From Tranzscheliella williamsii (taxonomy: Eukaryota; Basidiomycota; Ustilaginomycetes; Ustilaginales; Ustilaginaceae): DNA of 64,000 nt. Shown one piece after another: positions 1 through 9,768 of this stretch. Below the pieces are notes generated by a model. The model was not told where the DNA came from and made no database searches. It worked only from the letters and a program-made list of their open reading frames with translations. The DNA is taken from assembly GCA_023212725.1 (NCBI GenBank), contig JALBYF010000038.1, forward strand, positions 1-64,000, in the 5' to 3' direction. Every line of letters starts with the position of its first letter. Within the stretch, counting starts at the first letter, position 1. Position numbers and translations under genes: made by a program.

Positions 1-1499
1 TCAGTCAGTCTCGCTGAGCAATCCAGGATCGTTGCTCAACACCATCGTCTGTGCCTCCGTTCGAGTCGGAGAACCGTCGACATCATCTCAGTCGCGCTCG
101 CACCAACAGTGTGATAGCAAGACCCCAATCCCCCTTAGTACACCATCAATAACGGTGTCCACTTTGCAAAGGACGCTCTCCCATTCTTGTAAGCAAGTAC
201 AACCTCGACCACGCCTCTCTACCTCTGGACGGAGCGTCCATGGCAGTCAGTCGATCTCAGAGTCATGTCGATTGGAGCCTCGCTCAATCCTTGCTTATTG
301 AGTCGATCGACTGCAACACAGTCGAATCACGACCACTCAGTCGATATCATTATCATATCGACCAGTGCTTGGGATCAGGCGCACGACCGCTGACAATATA
401 CTGAGGAAGAGGAAAGACTTGGCAAGCTGCTTGCATCTCAACAACACATCACATGCACATATAAATTACACCACTGTGTAGCCACAGACCATAGCTCTCC
501 AGCAGTATCACAGAAGCTATCATTGCCTAATCAGAACAGGTGTGTTGTGCGAGGCGAAGTTTTGTCATGGTTTTTGGTGAAGAGGTGGGGCGGTTTTGGA
601 CGCAACTGTATATCTTGTGTCATCCTTCAGGTTGTTATGCTCCAGGGTCTGGCAACCTCCGGTGGCTGGTGGATTCGCCAGGCGCGGGAGAATCACTGGA
701 GGCTGGAGCATGCCAGTGGTGGTACCGCTACAAGTGGTCAATCAATGACAGCTTTGGCAATGGTCAAGGTCGTATACTTCTCCTACTGTTGTGCAATAGA
801 CTAAATACATTCAACGCCCTGGGGGCGAGGGCGAGCGGGGAGCAGGGGCACTTAAATAGGGCACTGCCCGGTGGACAGCCCCCACAGCAGGAGACTGGCG
901 GAATGCCCAAGGTTGACAACTTGTCAGCTGGTGGCTTCACCACAGTCATTGCCCAACGCGGTTGCCCCCTTTCTGTCAAATGCGCAGGACTGTGCGGGAA
1001 ATTCGGCCTACCGGCCGTAACACAGGTCTCATCTCAATTGCGTCGAAGCATGATGCCTTTAGGATTGCAATGGTGGATCCACCATCTGTGGTGCTGCACA
1101 AGTGTTGGCAAACTACCATCAGGGTTGAGTAGCGCCACAAGGGAAGAGGATTGCTGAGGGCTTCCTGCTTCCTCCCTGCACACTGGTCAACTTGTGCTTG
1201 CCCATATAAATGATGACGGTACCTCTTCTGCAGCGTTGCTGTCATGGCAACTGGCTGATTGGGCATTGGCGAAGGGCCTGGGTCTTGGCGGTCCCACTTT
1301 TGCAGCAGCCTCCTCTCTCCATGCATTGCCGTGCATTGCCATGCGTGGTCATTGTGTCTTTACATCCAACTCACACTCAATTCACACATGTGGATATAGC
1401 TATGCATGCTTAGCACAATTTACTGAAATGGATCGCTTCCATTGATGCGTGAGGGGGAGGTGCCCCGATCACTTGATGCGCTTGCCCATCGGTTTTGAG

Positions 1500-1606
1500 T
1501 CACTAGGGTTTGACGCTCCTCTGGTATCGCGATTCCATGCCCACCGCTTCTGCTAAAAAGCCTCTGGAAGCGATTGCGCTTCCAGAGGTGCGTTAAACCC
1601 TAGTGA
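1500..1606. mobile_element. small terminal-inverted-repeat element, copy 1 (MITE-like)
   Basis: This 107-bp element has 25-bp terminal inverted repeats (1500-1524 and 1582-1606) that differ at two positions. The outer part reads TCACTAGGGTTTRACGC from either end. It has no coding capacity. An inner perfect 12-bp stem (1561-1572 with 1577-1588, loop ATTG) overlaps the right terminal repeat, so two alternative foldings are possible. A related copy lies in the opposite orientation at 16517-16630. No clear target-site duplication is seen, so mobility is inferred from the two copies and the ends only. Confidence 0.6.
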
Positions 1607-1921
1607 GTGTGAGAAGGCAATCGAAAGGCGCTGGTTTGTATTGCTGTTTTGTAGTCTATGATGCGCGAGTTGAATACTTCAGGGCGGTTCTCAGCGAAAG
1701 CGAAGATCGCCAACGCGGTTTTCGAGGAGGCCGGTTGTTGAACCCCTGATTTCTATCTTATTTTGCCCTCGCTTCAATCTGCATTATGTTCTTGATTTTG
1801 CGTGTTGATCTGCTGAGAGGAGGGAGACGAAGGAAAGCTTGTAATGAGATCGACACTAAAACGAAACACAGTCGAGGCACCTTCGCACAGGATGTGGTGT
1901 TGAGTTTTGGGCTGGCAAGCG

Positions 1922-2013
1922 TCGCTTCATAAGCTACCACACCCTTTCATCGCTCCATAAGCTACCACGCTCTTTCGTCGCTTCGTAAGCTACCACGCTC
2001 TTTCGTCGCTTGT
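1922..2013. repeat. 28-bp tandem repeat, just over three units
   Basis: Three 28-bp units lie head to tail at 1922-1949, 1950-1977 and 1978-2005, followed by a partial fourth. Each contains TAAGCTACCAC and ends in CTTTCR. The units differ at only a few positions. The array sits about 95 bp upstream of the RAX1-like start codon, so it lies in that gene's promoter or 5' leader. Confidence 0.85.
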
Positions 2014-2107
2014 GTCAGTAACTATCGCACACCCGCCAGGCCCCCTACCCGTACGTCGCTCCTTTTACTGCTACACGAAGGACATCGACCAGCGACAAGG
2101 TCACGTC

Positions 2108-3334
2108 ATGTCGGAAAAGAGGCCCCTGTCTCTCCAGTCCTCGAGGACAAGGAAGAGGCTACCCACCCTGGCGGAGGTGTTGGCTCGGCGGACTCTTCCT
2201 CCGGTCGATCTGTACTGCTTCTACTTGTACCTGCAGCGCGAAGGGGCCGAGGATGCTTTGGACTTTTGGCTCGACGTCCAGCAACACGAAAATTTGTGCC
2301 GGGCCTACTTCAAGGATCTGCGCAAGTCGGGCAGGAGTGTGCAGGAGGACTGGCCGCAATACTACCACGAGGCAACCGAGCGCGGAAGCATCTACAACAG
2401 GATTAACGGCATCAATGAGCGCGAGCACGAGCCCTTGTCGTACACGGAGGAGGGCGCGCTCGGCAAGGCGCCCGAGAGAAGCTGGGACCATCAGAGCCGG
2501 GTCGATAGCCCAGAGGGTCACTACTCGGTCATGTCGCACGGTACAGGCGCGGGTGTCGCGCCTGGCGTTGCGGTGCCCGGTGCGCCCTTGGTAGCGCCGC
2601 GGTTCCCCGGCGACCCGGACTACCTCGCTCAGCAGACGAGGGCAGAGCGGAAGAACATCCTCGCCAAGCGGGGCTCCGTCGCGCCTACGGTGATCTCGCG
2701 ATCCGCAGCCATCACACGGACTGACCTGATCGCGTCGGCTGAACGTATCTACGCGAGGTATCTTCTGCCTGGCTCCGAGAAGGAGATCTACCTGCCGGGC
2801 CCGCTGAGGATCAACTCGTTCCCAATCTCCTCCTCAGCGCTGCCGCATCCGCAGGATGAGGAGCAGCAGAGGGCGCTGGCACGCGTACCGGACATGTTCC
2901 ACGCGCAGAAAGAATACGTCTTCCGCACGATGGAGGCGGATGTCTTCCCTCGGTTCCTACGCTCCAAGGCGTTTGGAAATCTGACGCCGATTTCGGCGCT
3001 GGTGCGGCTGTCGCTCGGCCTGCTGGTGCTGTGGGTGGCGCTGGCGACGGCGTTCAGCTTTATCTTTCTGGACGTCGGACGTGCGAAGCGGTGCTGGGTG
3101 GTGCTGCCGTTTGCGGTCGCGGCGCTGCTTGTCGTCTCGCACCAGTACGAGCTGGACCCGCTGCTGGCCGCTGCCGCGCAGAGCGAGACCACCCCGTTTC
3201 GCCTGATCCGCATCCGCGAGCCCTACGTCCACAAACTCCTCCTCCAGCGCGCCGCTGCCGTCCTCCTCCTCGTCACCCTCCTCACTGCCGCCCTCTCCGT
3301 CCTCTTCATCTTCGTTCCCGGACACCGCCTCTAG
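2108..3334 (+). CDS. RAX1: RAX1-like RGS-domain membrane protein
   Basis: Single-exon gene of 408 codons. The frame is open from a GTG at 2012, but the first ATG is at 2108. The N-terminal third is an RGS-type fold (LPTLAEVL, then YCFYLYLQREGAEDALDFWL, residues about 15-80). The middle is a low-complexity linker and a second RGS-like half with ERIYARYL (about 220-310). Three hydrophobic segments follow near residues 305-330, 338-356 and 385-405. RGS plus three C-terminal membrane spans is the architecture of yeast Rax1, which with Rax2 marks bud sites and cell poles. Function in this fungus is inferred. The 3' third is very GC-rich. The gene is convergent with the desaturase gene, 424 bp away. 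Confidence 0.8.
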   Translation: MSEKRPLSLQSSRTRKRLPTLAEVLARRTLPPVDLYCFYLYLQREGAEDALDFWLDVQQHENLCRAYFKDLRKSGRSVQEDWPQYYHEATERGSIYNRINGINEREHEPLSYTEEGALGKAPERSWDHQSRVDSPEGHYSVMSHGTGAGVAPGVAVPGAPLVAPRFPGDPDYLAQQTRAERKNILAKRGSVAPTVISRSAAITRTDLIASAERIYARYLLPGSEKEIYLPGPLRINSFPISSSALPHPQDEEQQRALARVPDMFHAQKEYVFRTMEADVFPRFLRSKAFGNLTPISALVRLSLGLLVLWVALATAFSFIFLDVGRAKRCWVVLPFAVAALLVVSHQYELDPLLAAAAQSETTPFRLIRIREPYVHKLLLQRAAAVLLLVTLLTAALSVLFIFVPGHRL

Positions 3335-3758
3335 CCTGTGGCTCACCCGCCCCCTGCCCCCGTCCCGTTCGGCGCCACTCCCCCGCGCCCCCGCCGCTCT
3401 TTTGGCCCTCGCCCTGTCCTGTAGCCCGCGCCCCAGCCTGCAATGATACCCGTCCTCCGCGACCCAGCCCCGATCCCGCCGCCACAGCATCTGCCTACCA
3501 CACACCCCACATATCCGCTTTTCGCTAATTTGCACAGCCTCGTGCGGCGGAGGCAATGAACAGCTCACCCAGACCCGACCTGGGAAATGAGCACCACGCG
3601 AGACACGACTGCACAGAACGGGGAAAACAGACAGAAGTCAAAGTGTCAAAGAGACGAAAGCATCTTTTAATGGGAACAGTTTCCCAATGGTATATGTACA
3701 AGAAGGGGGGGCCTTCTTCGAGTGGATGCGAGAATCTAGTGCTAGGGCGCGGAAAAGA
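3335..3758. other. convergent intergenic region RAX1 / OLE1
   Basis: These 424 bp separate two stop codons and should hold both terminators. The first 100 bases are extremely C-rich and continue the GC-rich 3' end of the RAX1-like gene. Nothing else is seen. Confidence 0.6.
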
Positions 3759-5396
3759 CTACAAGAGACGGCCGAACTTGGTGCCGTCGACCCTGGCGTT
3801 GGTCTTGAGCTCGCCGCGCTTGACGATGGTGTAGGCCTCGCCGGGGGTGACGTAAGTGGCGGCCTTTGCGTTGATCATCTTCGAGTGCTGGGGCGCCTCT
3901 TGCGCCTCGAGCTGCTCGGCGGCGGCCGAGGCGGCGGTGGTGGCCAGCATCGGCGTCTCGTCCGTCGGCGTAGAGGGCGAGAAGTCTTCGTCGTCCGACG
4001 TGACCGGCGAGGGCGGCGCGCCGGCGGGCCGGTTCGACGAGGTGCCAGAAACACGGTTCTCACGCTCCGCCTTGGCAATCTCGTCCTTGGCGAGCTGGTA
4101 TCCGCCGTCGAGCACACCAACGCGCATCATCGAGAGCAGGTTGTGTGCAGCGTTCGAGTGGTCGTATACACCGCCCAGGAAGGAGGTGGTAGCGTCCTTG
4201 CCAATCTTGCCAGTGAGCAGGTGTCGTCCACCGGGGTGCTCGTCGATGAAGGAGGAGATATCGTGGATAAAGCCGTGAACAACCATCAGAGGACGAGTCT
4301 TGGACTCCTCAACAAAGTCATCCCAGGAGATAACCGGCAGATGCGCCGACGATTTGGGCCACTCGAGCTTCTGTCCGTACTCGTGGGCATTCTGAAGCTG
4401 CATTGCAAGCTTGCCCTTCTTTACTTCATTGTCGGGGAAAGTCTTGAGATGCGTCGCCAGACCCAGCTTGTACATCGAGGCGATGAACCACTTGGTGGGG
4501 TCAAACTGGTACCACTGAATGGCGTTTCGGTAGTCCATGGGGAACTGGTGGTGGAAGTTGTGGTAACCTTCGCCAACCGTGACAAGCGCGGTGAAGAAGT
4601 GGTCTCGAGGTGTCATCTTGTTGTCAAAAGTAGCCTCGCCTAGGTAATGGGCCAGCGAGTTAACGCAGAAGGTGGAGTGGTGAACGAAGACAAGGCGGGC
4701 AACGGCGGCGTAGAAGAAACCGCCTCGCCAGTCACCCCAGCCGAGACCGGCGATGAGCGTAGGAAGACCGAAGCCGAAAAAGAGCAGCATGGGGATGTAA
4801 AGGTTATGCTGGAACTTGATCACCGGGTTCTTTCGCAGATCGGAAATATCAGCAACACCTGGCTTGCGGCGAGGCCTGACCAGCATCCAGCCGAGATGCG
4901 ACCAGAAGAGACCAAAATGAGCGCCGTAAGGGTCGAGATCGGTGTCTGTGTATCGGTGATGCGCTCGGTGTCCACGAGCCCACCAGTGAATGGAACCCTG
5001 GACAGCGCCAGAACCCATGCATGCGAGGAAGTACTGAAGTGGCAGAGTGGCATTGTAGGCGCGATGGGCCCAAAGCCTATGATATCCAGCAGTAATGCCG
5101 AGGCCAGTGGCAAAGTAGTAGGCCACAGCCAATGCGGCGGTAGGAGCAGTGAGCTTTGTAGTGAAAGCACCGTAGATGGCTAGGATCGGTGTTGAGGTGA
5201 GTACGATGAAAGAGACCCATTGGATCTCGCTCAAGATGTTCTTGAATTGTACAGGAGGGAGCGGCTTTTCAGTCGCCAAGACGCGGGAGACGTAGTCGTC
5301 AGGGATGTTGGAGTCGGCAGGTTCCTCTTTGGGAAGAGGTGCGGCCTGCACATCCTTGGCGGCGGCCGACGTCCTTTGCTTAAGCTCGGATGCCAT
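3759..5396 (-). CDS. OLE1: acyl-CoA delta-9 desaturase with fused cytochrome b5
   Basis: A 545-residue stearoyl-CoA-type desaturase that puts the first double bond into palmitoyl- and stearoyl-CoA in the ER membrane. The three di-iron histidine boxes are HRLWAH (106-111), HRAHH (143-147) and HNFHH (279-283), set between hydrophobic segments at about 58-80, 84-104, 200-218 and 225-242. A cytochrome b5 domain follows with the heme motif HPGG (387-390) and the second heme ligand near H413, so the enzyme carries its own electron donor, as in yeast Ole1. About 110 residues follow the b5 domain, Ser/Pro/Ala-rich and then basic, longer than in yeast. Single exon; the ATG at 5396 is the first in frame. 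Expression is usually repressed by unsaturated fatty acids, but no such site was recognised here. Confidence 0.95.
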   Translation of the reverse strand: MASELKQRTSAAAKDVQAAPLPKEEPADSNIPDDYVSRVLATEKPLPPVQFKNILSEIQWVSFIVLTSTPILAIYGAFTTKLTAPTAALAVAYYFATGLGITAGYHRLWAHRAYNATLPLQYFLACMGSGAVQGSIHWWARGHRAHHRYTDTDLDPYGAHFGLFWSHLGWMLVRPRRKPGVADISDLRKNPVIKFQHNLYIPMLLFFGFGLPTLIAGLGWGDWRGGFFYAAVARLVFVHHSTFCVNSLAHYLGEATFDNKMTPRDHFFTALVTVGEGYHNFHHQFPMDYRNAIQWYQFDPTKWFIASMYKLGLATHLKTFPDNEVKKGKLAMQLQNAHEYGQKLEWPKSSAHLPVISWDDFVEESKTRPLMVVHGFIHDISSFIDEHPGGRHLLTGKIGKDATTSFLGGVYDHSNAAHNLLSMMRVGVLDGGYQLAKDEIAKAERENRVSGTSSNRPAGAPPSPVTSDDEDFSPSTPTDETPMLATTAASAAAEQLEAQEAPQHSKMINAKAATYVTPGEAYTIVKRGELKTNARVDGTKFGRLL

Positions 5397-7036
5397 GCTT
5401 GCTGTTTCGATACGGGAGTACGAAGCAGTGGGAGTGGATGGTGGCTACGAGCCAGGGATCGGAGATGCCAGAGAGTACTTTTATAGAAATCTACAACGCT
5501 GAGCAATTAGTGGCGTTCGACGCTAGGTTGCCAAAAAAAGGAAGGCACGGCAAGAGTTGCAGGGGAGCAAAGGCCATCAAACGACACGAGGCCTCGCTGG
5601 AAGGACCAACAATGTAGAATCCGCTTTTCACAGTTGCCGTCCGAGCACGGCCCACAGCCCACAGCCCCTCTCGTCAAACTTGTCGGTATCAAATGAAGCC
5701 CGCAGTTCCCTACATGGAGTGCAAATGCGCCACGTATAGCCTGCCTGAAGTCGTGCCATCATAGCTTGACTGAACCGTGCTACAGCCGACAGCTTGAAAG
5801 CGAACCGGACGGCTAAGCGAATGATGAAAAATAGACCAGCTTCTGACTGGGTGGCGAAGAGGAGTTTACCGGCAGATCAAGTCTCAACTCGCCTTACTTG
5901 ACATAGGCATAGACGCCGCTCGCTCTGCCCCAGCTCTTTCAAAACCCAAACGTCAAGCGCCGCTCGGCTATTAAGCAAGACGCAGAGTCGACAGTTTCAC
6001 ACTCTACAGGAAATGACTACGATGCTGGTCTAGCGGACCGCTGTTGCAATACGAATTTTGAATTTGCTTTCACATTTCGGTAAGCTTCGCTGCCTTCGAA
6101 ATTGTTGGGGCAAAACAAGCTTGACCTCCTCGAGCCTCGCCCTTCAAACGGTGGCAAGCCCGACGCGTGGCGAATCCCACATCGATCCACACTAGCCACA
6201 AGTGAATCGTGTTTTGAGGGCAAAGGTGCCGGATGCTAGCACGCTACGAGCCCGTGCGCCGCCACACCTTTCAATGCAAAGGTTTCGAACGCTCGACACG
6301 CACGAGACTGGTACGCCCAGCCCCACACTTCTCCAAGCGCCAGGAAGCTTAAGCGGCCTCAGTGCGTTCGCTTGCTTATCTTGCTTCGCTTCCTGCCACA
6401 AACGTCAGAGGCGCTAGTAATAACCTCGGATCTTACAACGGGCAAACTCGTGTCGGACGACGGGCCAAAACGGTTGGGGCTTTCAAAGTGGAGGCACCCT
6501 CCGAGTGTGCGTCATCGAATTTTGTTGGGGCGCGACCGGGCCCGCGCTCTGATTAGTAATACCGAATCTCTCCAAGTTGCCTTTCGTCCGAGAGAGCGGA
6601 AAGCCAACCATGGAGAAAGCCGAAGCGACGCACGTGATCTTCTTGACGCCAGCCCCCAAGACGTTGCCCGTCAAGGCCGACAACACAGAAAGCTGATGCG
6701 GTAAATGTGATGGGATAGGTTCATGACCTCCGCTTCGGTTGAATGAGATTGCAGGGCTGATGACTGATTGTACAACGGTTGACGATACTGAGAAGACACT
6801 AGAAACAAGGATGGCCCGACAGGTTTCTGATTTTGGAACGTTAAACGGGAAAACAAACCTCCAATGCTGTAGTCGCTAAGCGCAGACCCTTTCACAAGGG
6901 ATACGGGCGCCAAAGAGCAGGAGTGGGAATAAGGCACAGGTTGAAGTGTGCTGAGGTTGCAAAAGAGCCTTGGTCTAGGCGACGAGATTGAAAAAAAGAG
7001 GAATTTCAAGCGACTAGGCTGGTCATAGCTGCACCC
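5397..7036. other. intergenic region: OLE1 promoter and SHMT 3' flank
   Basis: These 1.6 kb contain no frame that looks coding. The OLE1 promoter must lie in the left part and the SHMT terminator near 7000. The short open frames overlap one another on both strands and lack conserved motifs. Confidence 0.6.
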
Positions 7037-8703
7037 TTAGTTGGAAGGCTTCTTGATGGCCGAGGTGTCGGGAACACCGGGCAGGGGGAAGCTGGTGGCA
7101 AAGGCCTCGACGTCCTTGTTGAGCGCCTTGACGGCGTCAGAGTCCCGAGCAGCTTTCATGAAGTCGACGAGCTTCTTGCCCGAGGTCTTCTGAAGATCGA
7201 GCGAGATCTGTACGACTCGATCGAGGAATTCGGCGACCTTCTCCATGTCCTTCTCGCTCATCGATCGGCTGGTAAGCGCACCAGTTCCGATTCGCACACC
7301 GCCGGGCACGAGCGCAGAAGTGTCTCCGCTGACAGCGTTCTTGTTCAGGGTAATGTGGGCCAAATCGCAAATGTTCTCAACCTTAGAGCCAGTCAAGCCG
7401 AGGGGGCGCAAGTCCCAAAGGATCAGGTGGTTCTCCGATCCATCCGTCTGGAGCTTGTAGCCCTTGCCGGAAAGAACCTTTGCAATAGCCTGCGAGTTCT
7501 TGATGACCTGTACGGCATAATCCTTGAAGGCTGGGTCGGCAACCTGCTTGAGGGCGACAGCAATACCAGCAATGGTGTTGTTGTGGGGACCTCCCTGGCA
7601 AGCCGGGAAGACGGCAGCATTGACTCGCCCCTCGATCTCAGCATCCCTGTCCTTTCGGAAGAAGATCATACCCGCTCGAGGACCTCGAAGGGTCTTGTGG
7701 GTGGTGGTGGTGACAACGTCACAGTATTCGAAGGGGTTGTTTTGCACCTGAGCGGCGACGAGACCAGAGATGTGGGCAATATCAGCCATAAGGTAGGCCG
7801 ACTGCGTCTTGGCCACCTCGGCAAGCTTGGCGTAGTCCCAGTCTCGCGGGTAGGCGGAACCACCGCAGATGACCATCTTGGGCTTGAAGAGGTCGGCGTT
7901 CTTCTTGAGCTCATCGTAGTTAATGTAGCCAGTAGCAGGGTCAACATTGTACGGGAAGGACTGGAAGTAGATGGAAGAGGCAGAGATCTTCTTCTTGGCA
8001 GTGTAGTAGCCGTGGGTCAGGTGACCACCGGAGGGGAGGCCCAGACCCATGATTCGGTCCTGAGGCTGGAGGAGGGCAGTGAAGGTGGCAAAGTTGGCGG
8101 TGGAGCCTGAGTAAGGCTGCACGTTGACGCCCCAGATCTTGGGGTCGAGGTTGAACGCCTTGAGTGCTCGCTGCTGGCAAAGGACCTCGAGCTGGTCGAT
8201 GTACTGGTTACCACCGTAGTAGCGAGCGCCGGGAAGACCCTCGGAATACTTGTTAGTGAGGATCGATCCGTTGGCCTCCATAGTAGCAAGCGAGGTAAGG
8301 TTCTCGGAGGCAATGAGCTCGAGACCGGAAAACTGTCGGTAGGTCTCATTGTCGATGATCTGCTGTACCTCAGGGTCTGCCTCAGCGAGGGGCTGGTACA
8401 AGACCTTGTTCTGTAGAGACGATGTTCACAAAATGGTTCGAGGCCGGAAGTGGAGCCGAATAAGCAGCGCAAGGATATGTGGAAGATTCAGCAAAGGATT
8501 CGGATGCTCTCTACGTAGCGCATTGCGCTGTGACCAGGACTTACGTAGTCGGAGGGGACAGGGACGGACATCTTTGCTACGGTAGTAGAAAAGAATTTGG
8601 AGGAAGAGGTGGAAGCTAGAGAAGGCAAAACTCGAATGGCAGGGATGGAAGCGTTCCTGAAAATCTGTTGAGCGAGTCTTGCGGGCTGAAGACGGGCGGC
8701 CAT
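7037..8703 (-). CDS. SHM: serine hydroxymethyltransferase, two exons, probable dual start
   Basis: Converts serine and tetrahydrofolate to glycine and methylene-tetrahydrofolate. Exons are 8545-8703 and 7037-8410; the 134-nt intron (8411-8544) has a GTAAGT donor and CTACAG acceptor in phase 0. The product has 510 residues. The PLP-binding lysine lies in [12 protein letters not shown] (K292), and the family motifs LIASEN and [14 protein letters not shown] are intact. The first ATG (8703) adds a 44-residue Arg/Ser/Ala-rich, acid-free leader typical of mitochondrial import. A second in-frame ATG (8571) gives MSVPVPSDY, a normal cytosolic start. The first ATG has T at -3 (TCCATG) and the second has A at -3 (AAGATG), so leaky scanning could yield both forms. 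The frame is fully supported; dual targeting is an inference. Confidence 0.93.
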
Positions 8704-9768
8704 GGAAGATCGGGATGGAAGGGAGGATAAGAGGTTGGAGGATGTAGGTTAGGAAGAAATGTACAGCTGTTAGATGGAGTTGATCTGGAGCCGGTGAGTG
8801 GTTTGGGTGAAAGCGTCGAGTCAGCCAATGGGCCGCTTTGTGGCGGGCAACCATCACAGTCGGGTTGGTCGACAATTCTTTTTCGGCAGCCAAAGAGGTT
8901 CTCGATCTTTTCCTATTACTGCTATACACGCCCGTGCGTACCACAGAATTTTTCATAATAATGTTGCTGTATTCGAACACTACAAATCTGAGGTCGGAGA
9001 GCGCCAGCGTCGATGGCTAGCCGTCCTTGCGTTTGAAACGTGGGCTCATCGAACTCGGGAATGGGGGTTGATGCCTCACTGCTTCTTATCCGTCGAATAG
9101 AGTGTCCCATCGGGGCCATCAGTAAAGGCTTGAACAGACAGGAAGCATCTAGATGTCTCATATGCGGTAGCGAAGAATAAGAGGGATGTGTCAGAAGTGT
9201 GTTAGACCGCATTAGTGCTACTATATCGCACGAGAGAAGATGTGCCCGCGCACTCCCCGACAGCGACAGCTCGGCTCCTGTCAAACCACCAACGACGTGT
9301 CCAGTGCCGCGGTTGTAGTTTGAAGCCAGCAGACCGTCGACCACCCACTTCTGCTCACCCTTGCGAGTCCGTCTCACAATCAAGTAAGAGTCAGAGACGG
9401 GGAGGCCAGTGGGCATAAAACGCCGGGACAATGGCAGAATCGAAGAATCCACCGAGGAGTTCGAATGCGGTAGGTAGCTGGGCAAAGGAGTGTCATGGAG
9501 AATCCTTAAGAGGCTGGCAGCCAACGTATGTAATCACAAACTTGAATGTCAGTCTGGCTAAAATTGTGGCAGGACAGGGCAAGCGACTATGGTTTAGTAT
9601 GGCGGGGTTACATGTCCATGGAAGGGGGCATAATGATCAAACACTAGGTTTGAACTAGAAGATGAAACATGAGGTGAAAGAGGCTGATTTTTGATCAAGC
9701 TGCGCCCGGGAGCCTTTGTTCTTTAGGGCCAGTGCAAAGAACTGAAGAGGGCCTTTGTCTTGGCATAT
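8704..9768. other. intergenic region between CHRD gene and SHMT
   Basis: About 1.07 kb between the SHMT start and the stop of the CHRD gene. A minus-strand frame from an ATG near 9416 to 8922 encodes about 165 residues, but it has no recognised domain and lies where the SHMT promoter should be. I do not call it. Confidence 0.5.

Larger units (their letters stand above)
1..2107. other. gene-free left flank
   Basis: I see no convincing gene here. The open frames are short, most begin at non-ATG codons, and none resembles a known protein. The first 360 bases repeat the short motif AGTCGA many times. A small inverted-repeat element lies at 1500-1606 and a 28-bp tandem repeat at 1922-2013, both listed separately. 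The last few hundred bases must hold the promoter of the RAX1-like gene that starts at 2108. Genes running in from the left cannot be excluded. Confidence 0.6.

Noticed and set aside
523..1157. Overlapping plus-strand frames of 93 and 205 codons
   Set aside because: The 93-codon frame sits in another frame of the same stretch, both are rich in rare residues such as Cys and Trp, and neither shows a domain or a neighbouring splice partner.
3687..4643. 318-codon plus-strand frame
   Set aside because: It is the antisense shadow of the desaturase gene.
7355..8110. 251-codon plus-strand frame
   Set aside because: It is antisense to the highly conserved SHMT exon, and its composition follows from that gene's codon use.
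8922..9416. Minus-strand frame of about 165 codons
   Set aside because: No domain is seen, the frame lies where the SHMT promoter is expected, and nothing supports it beyond being open.
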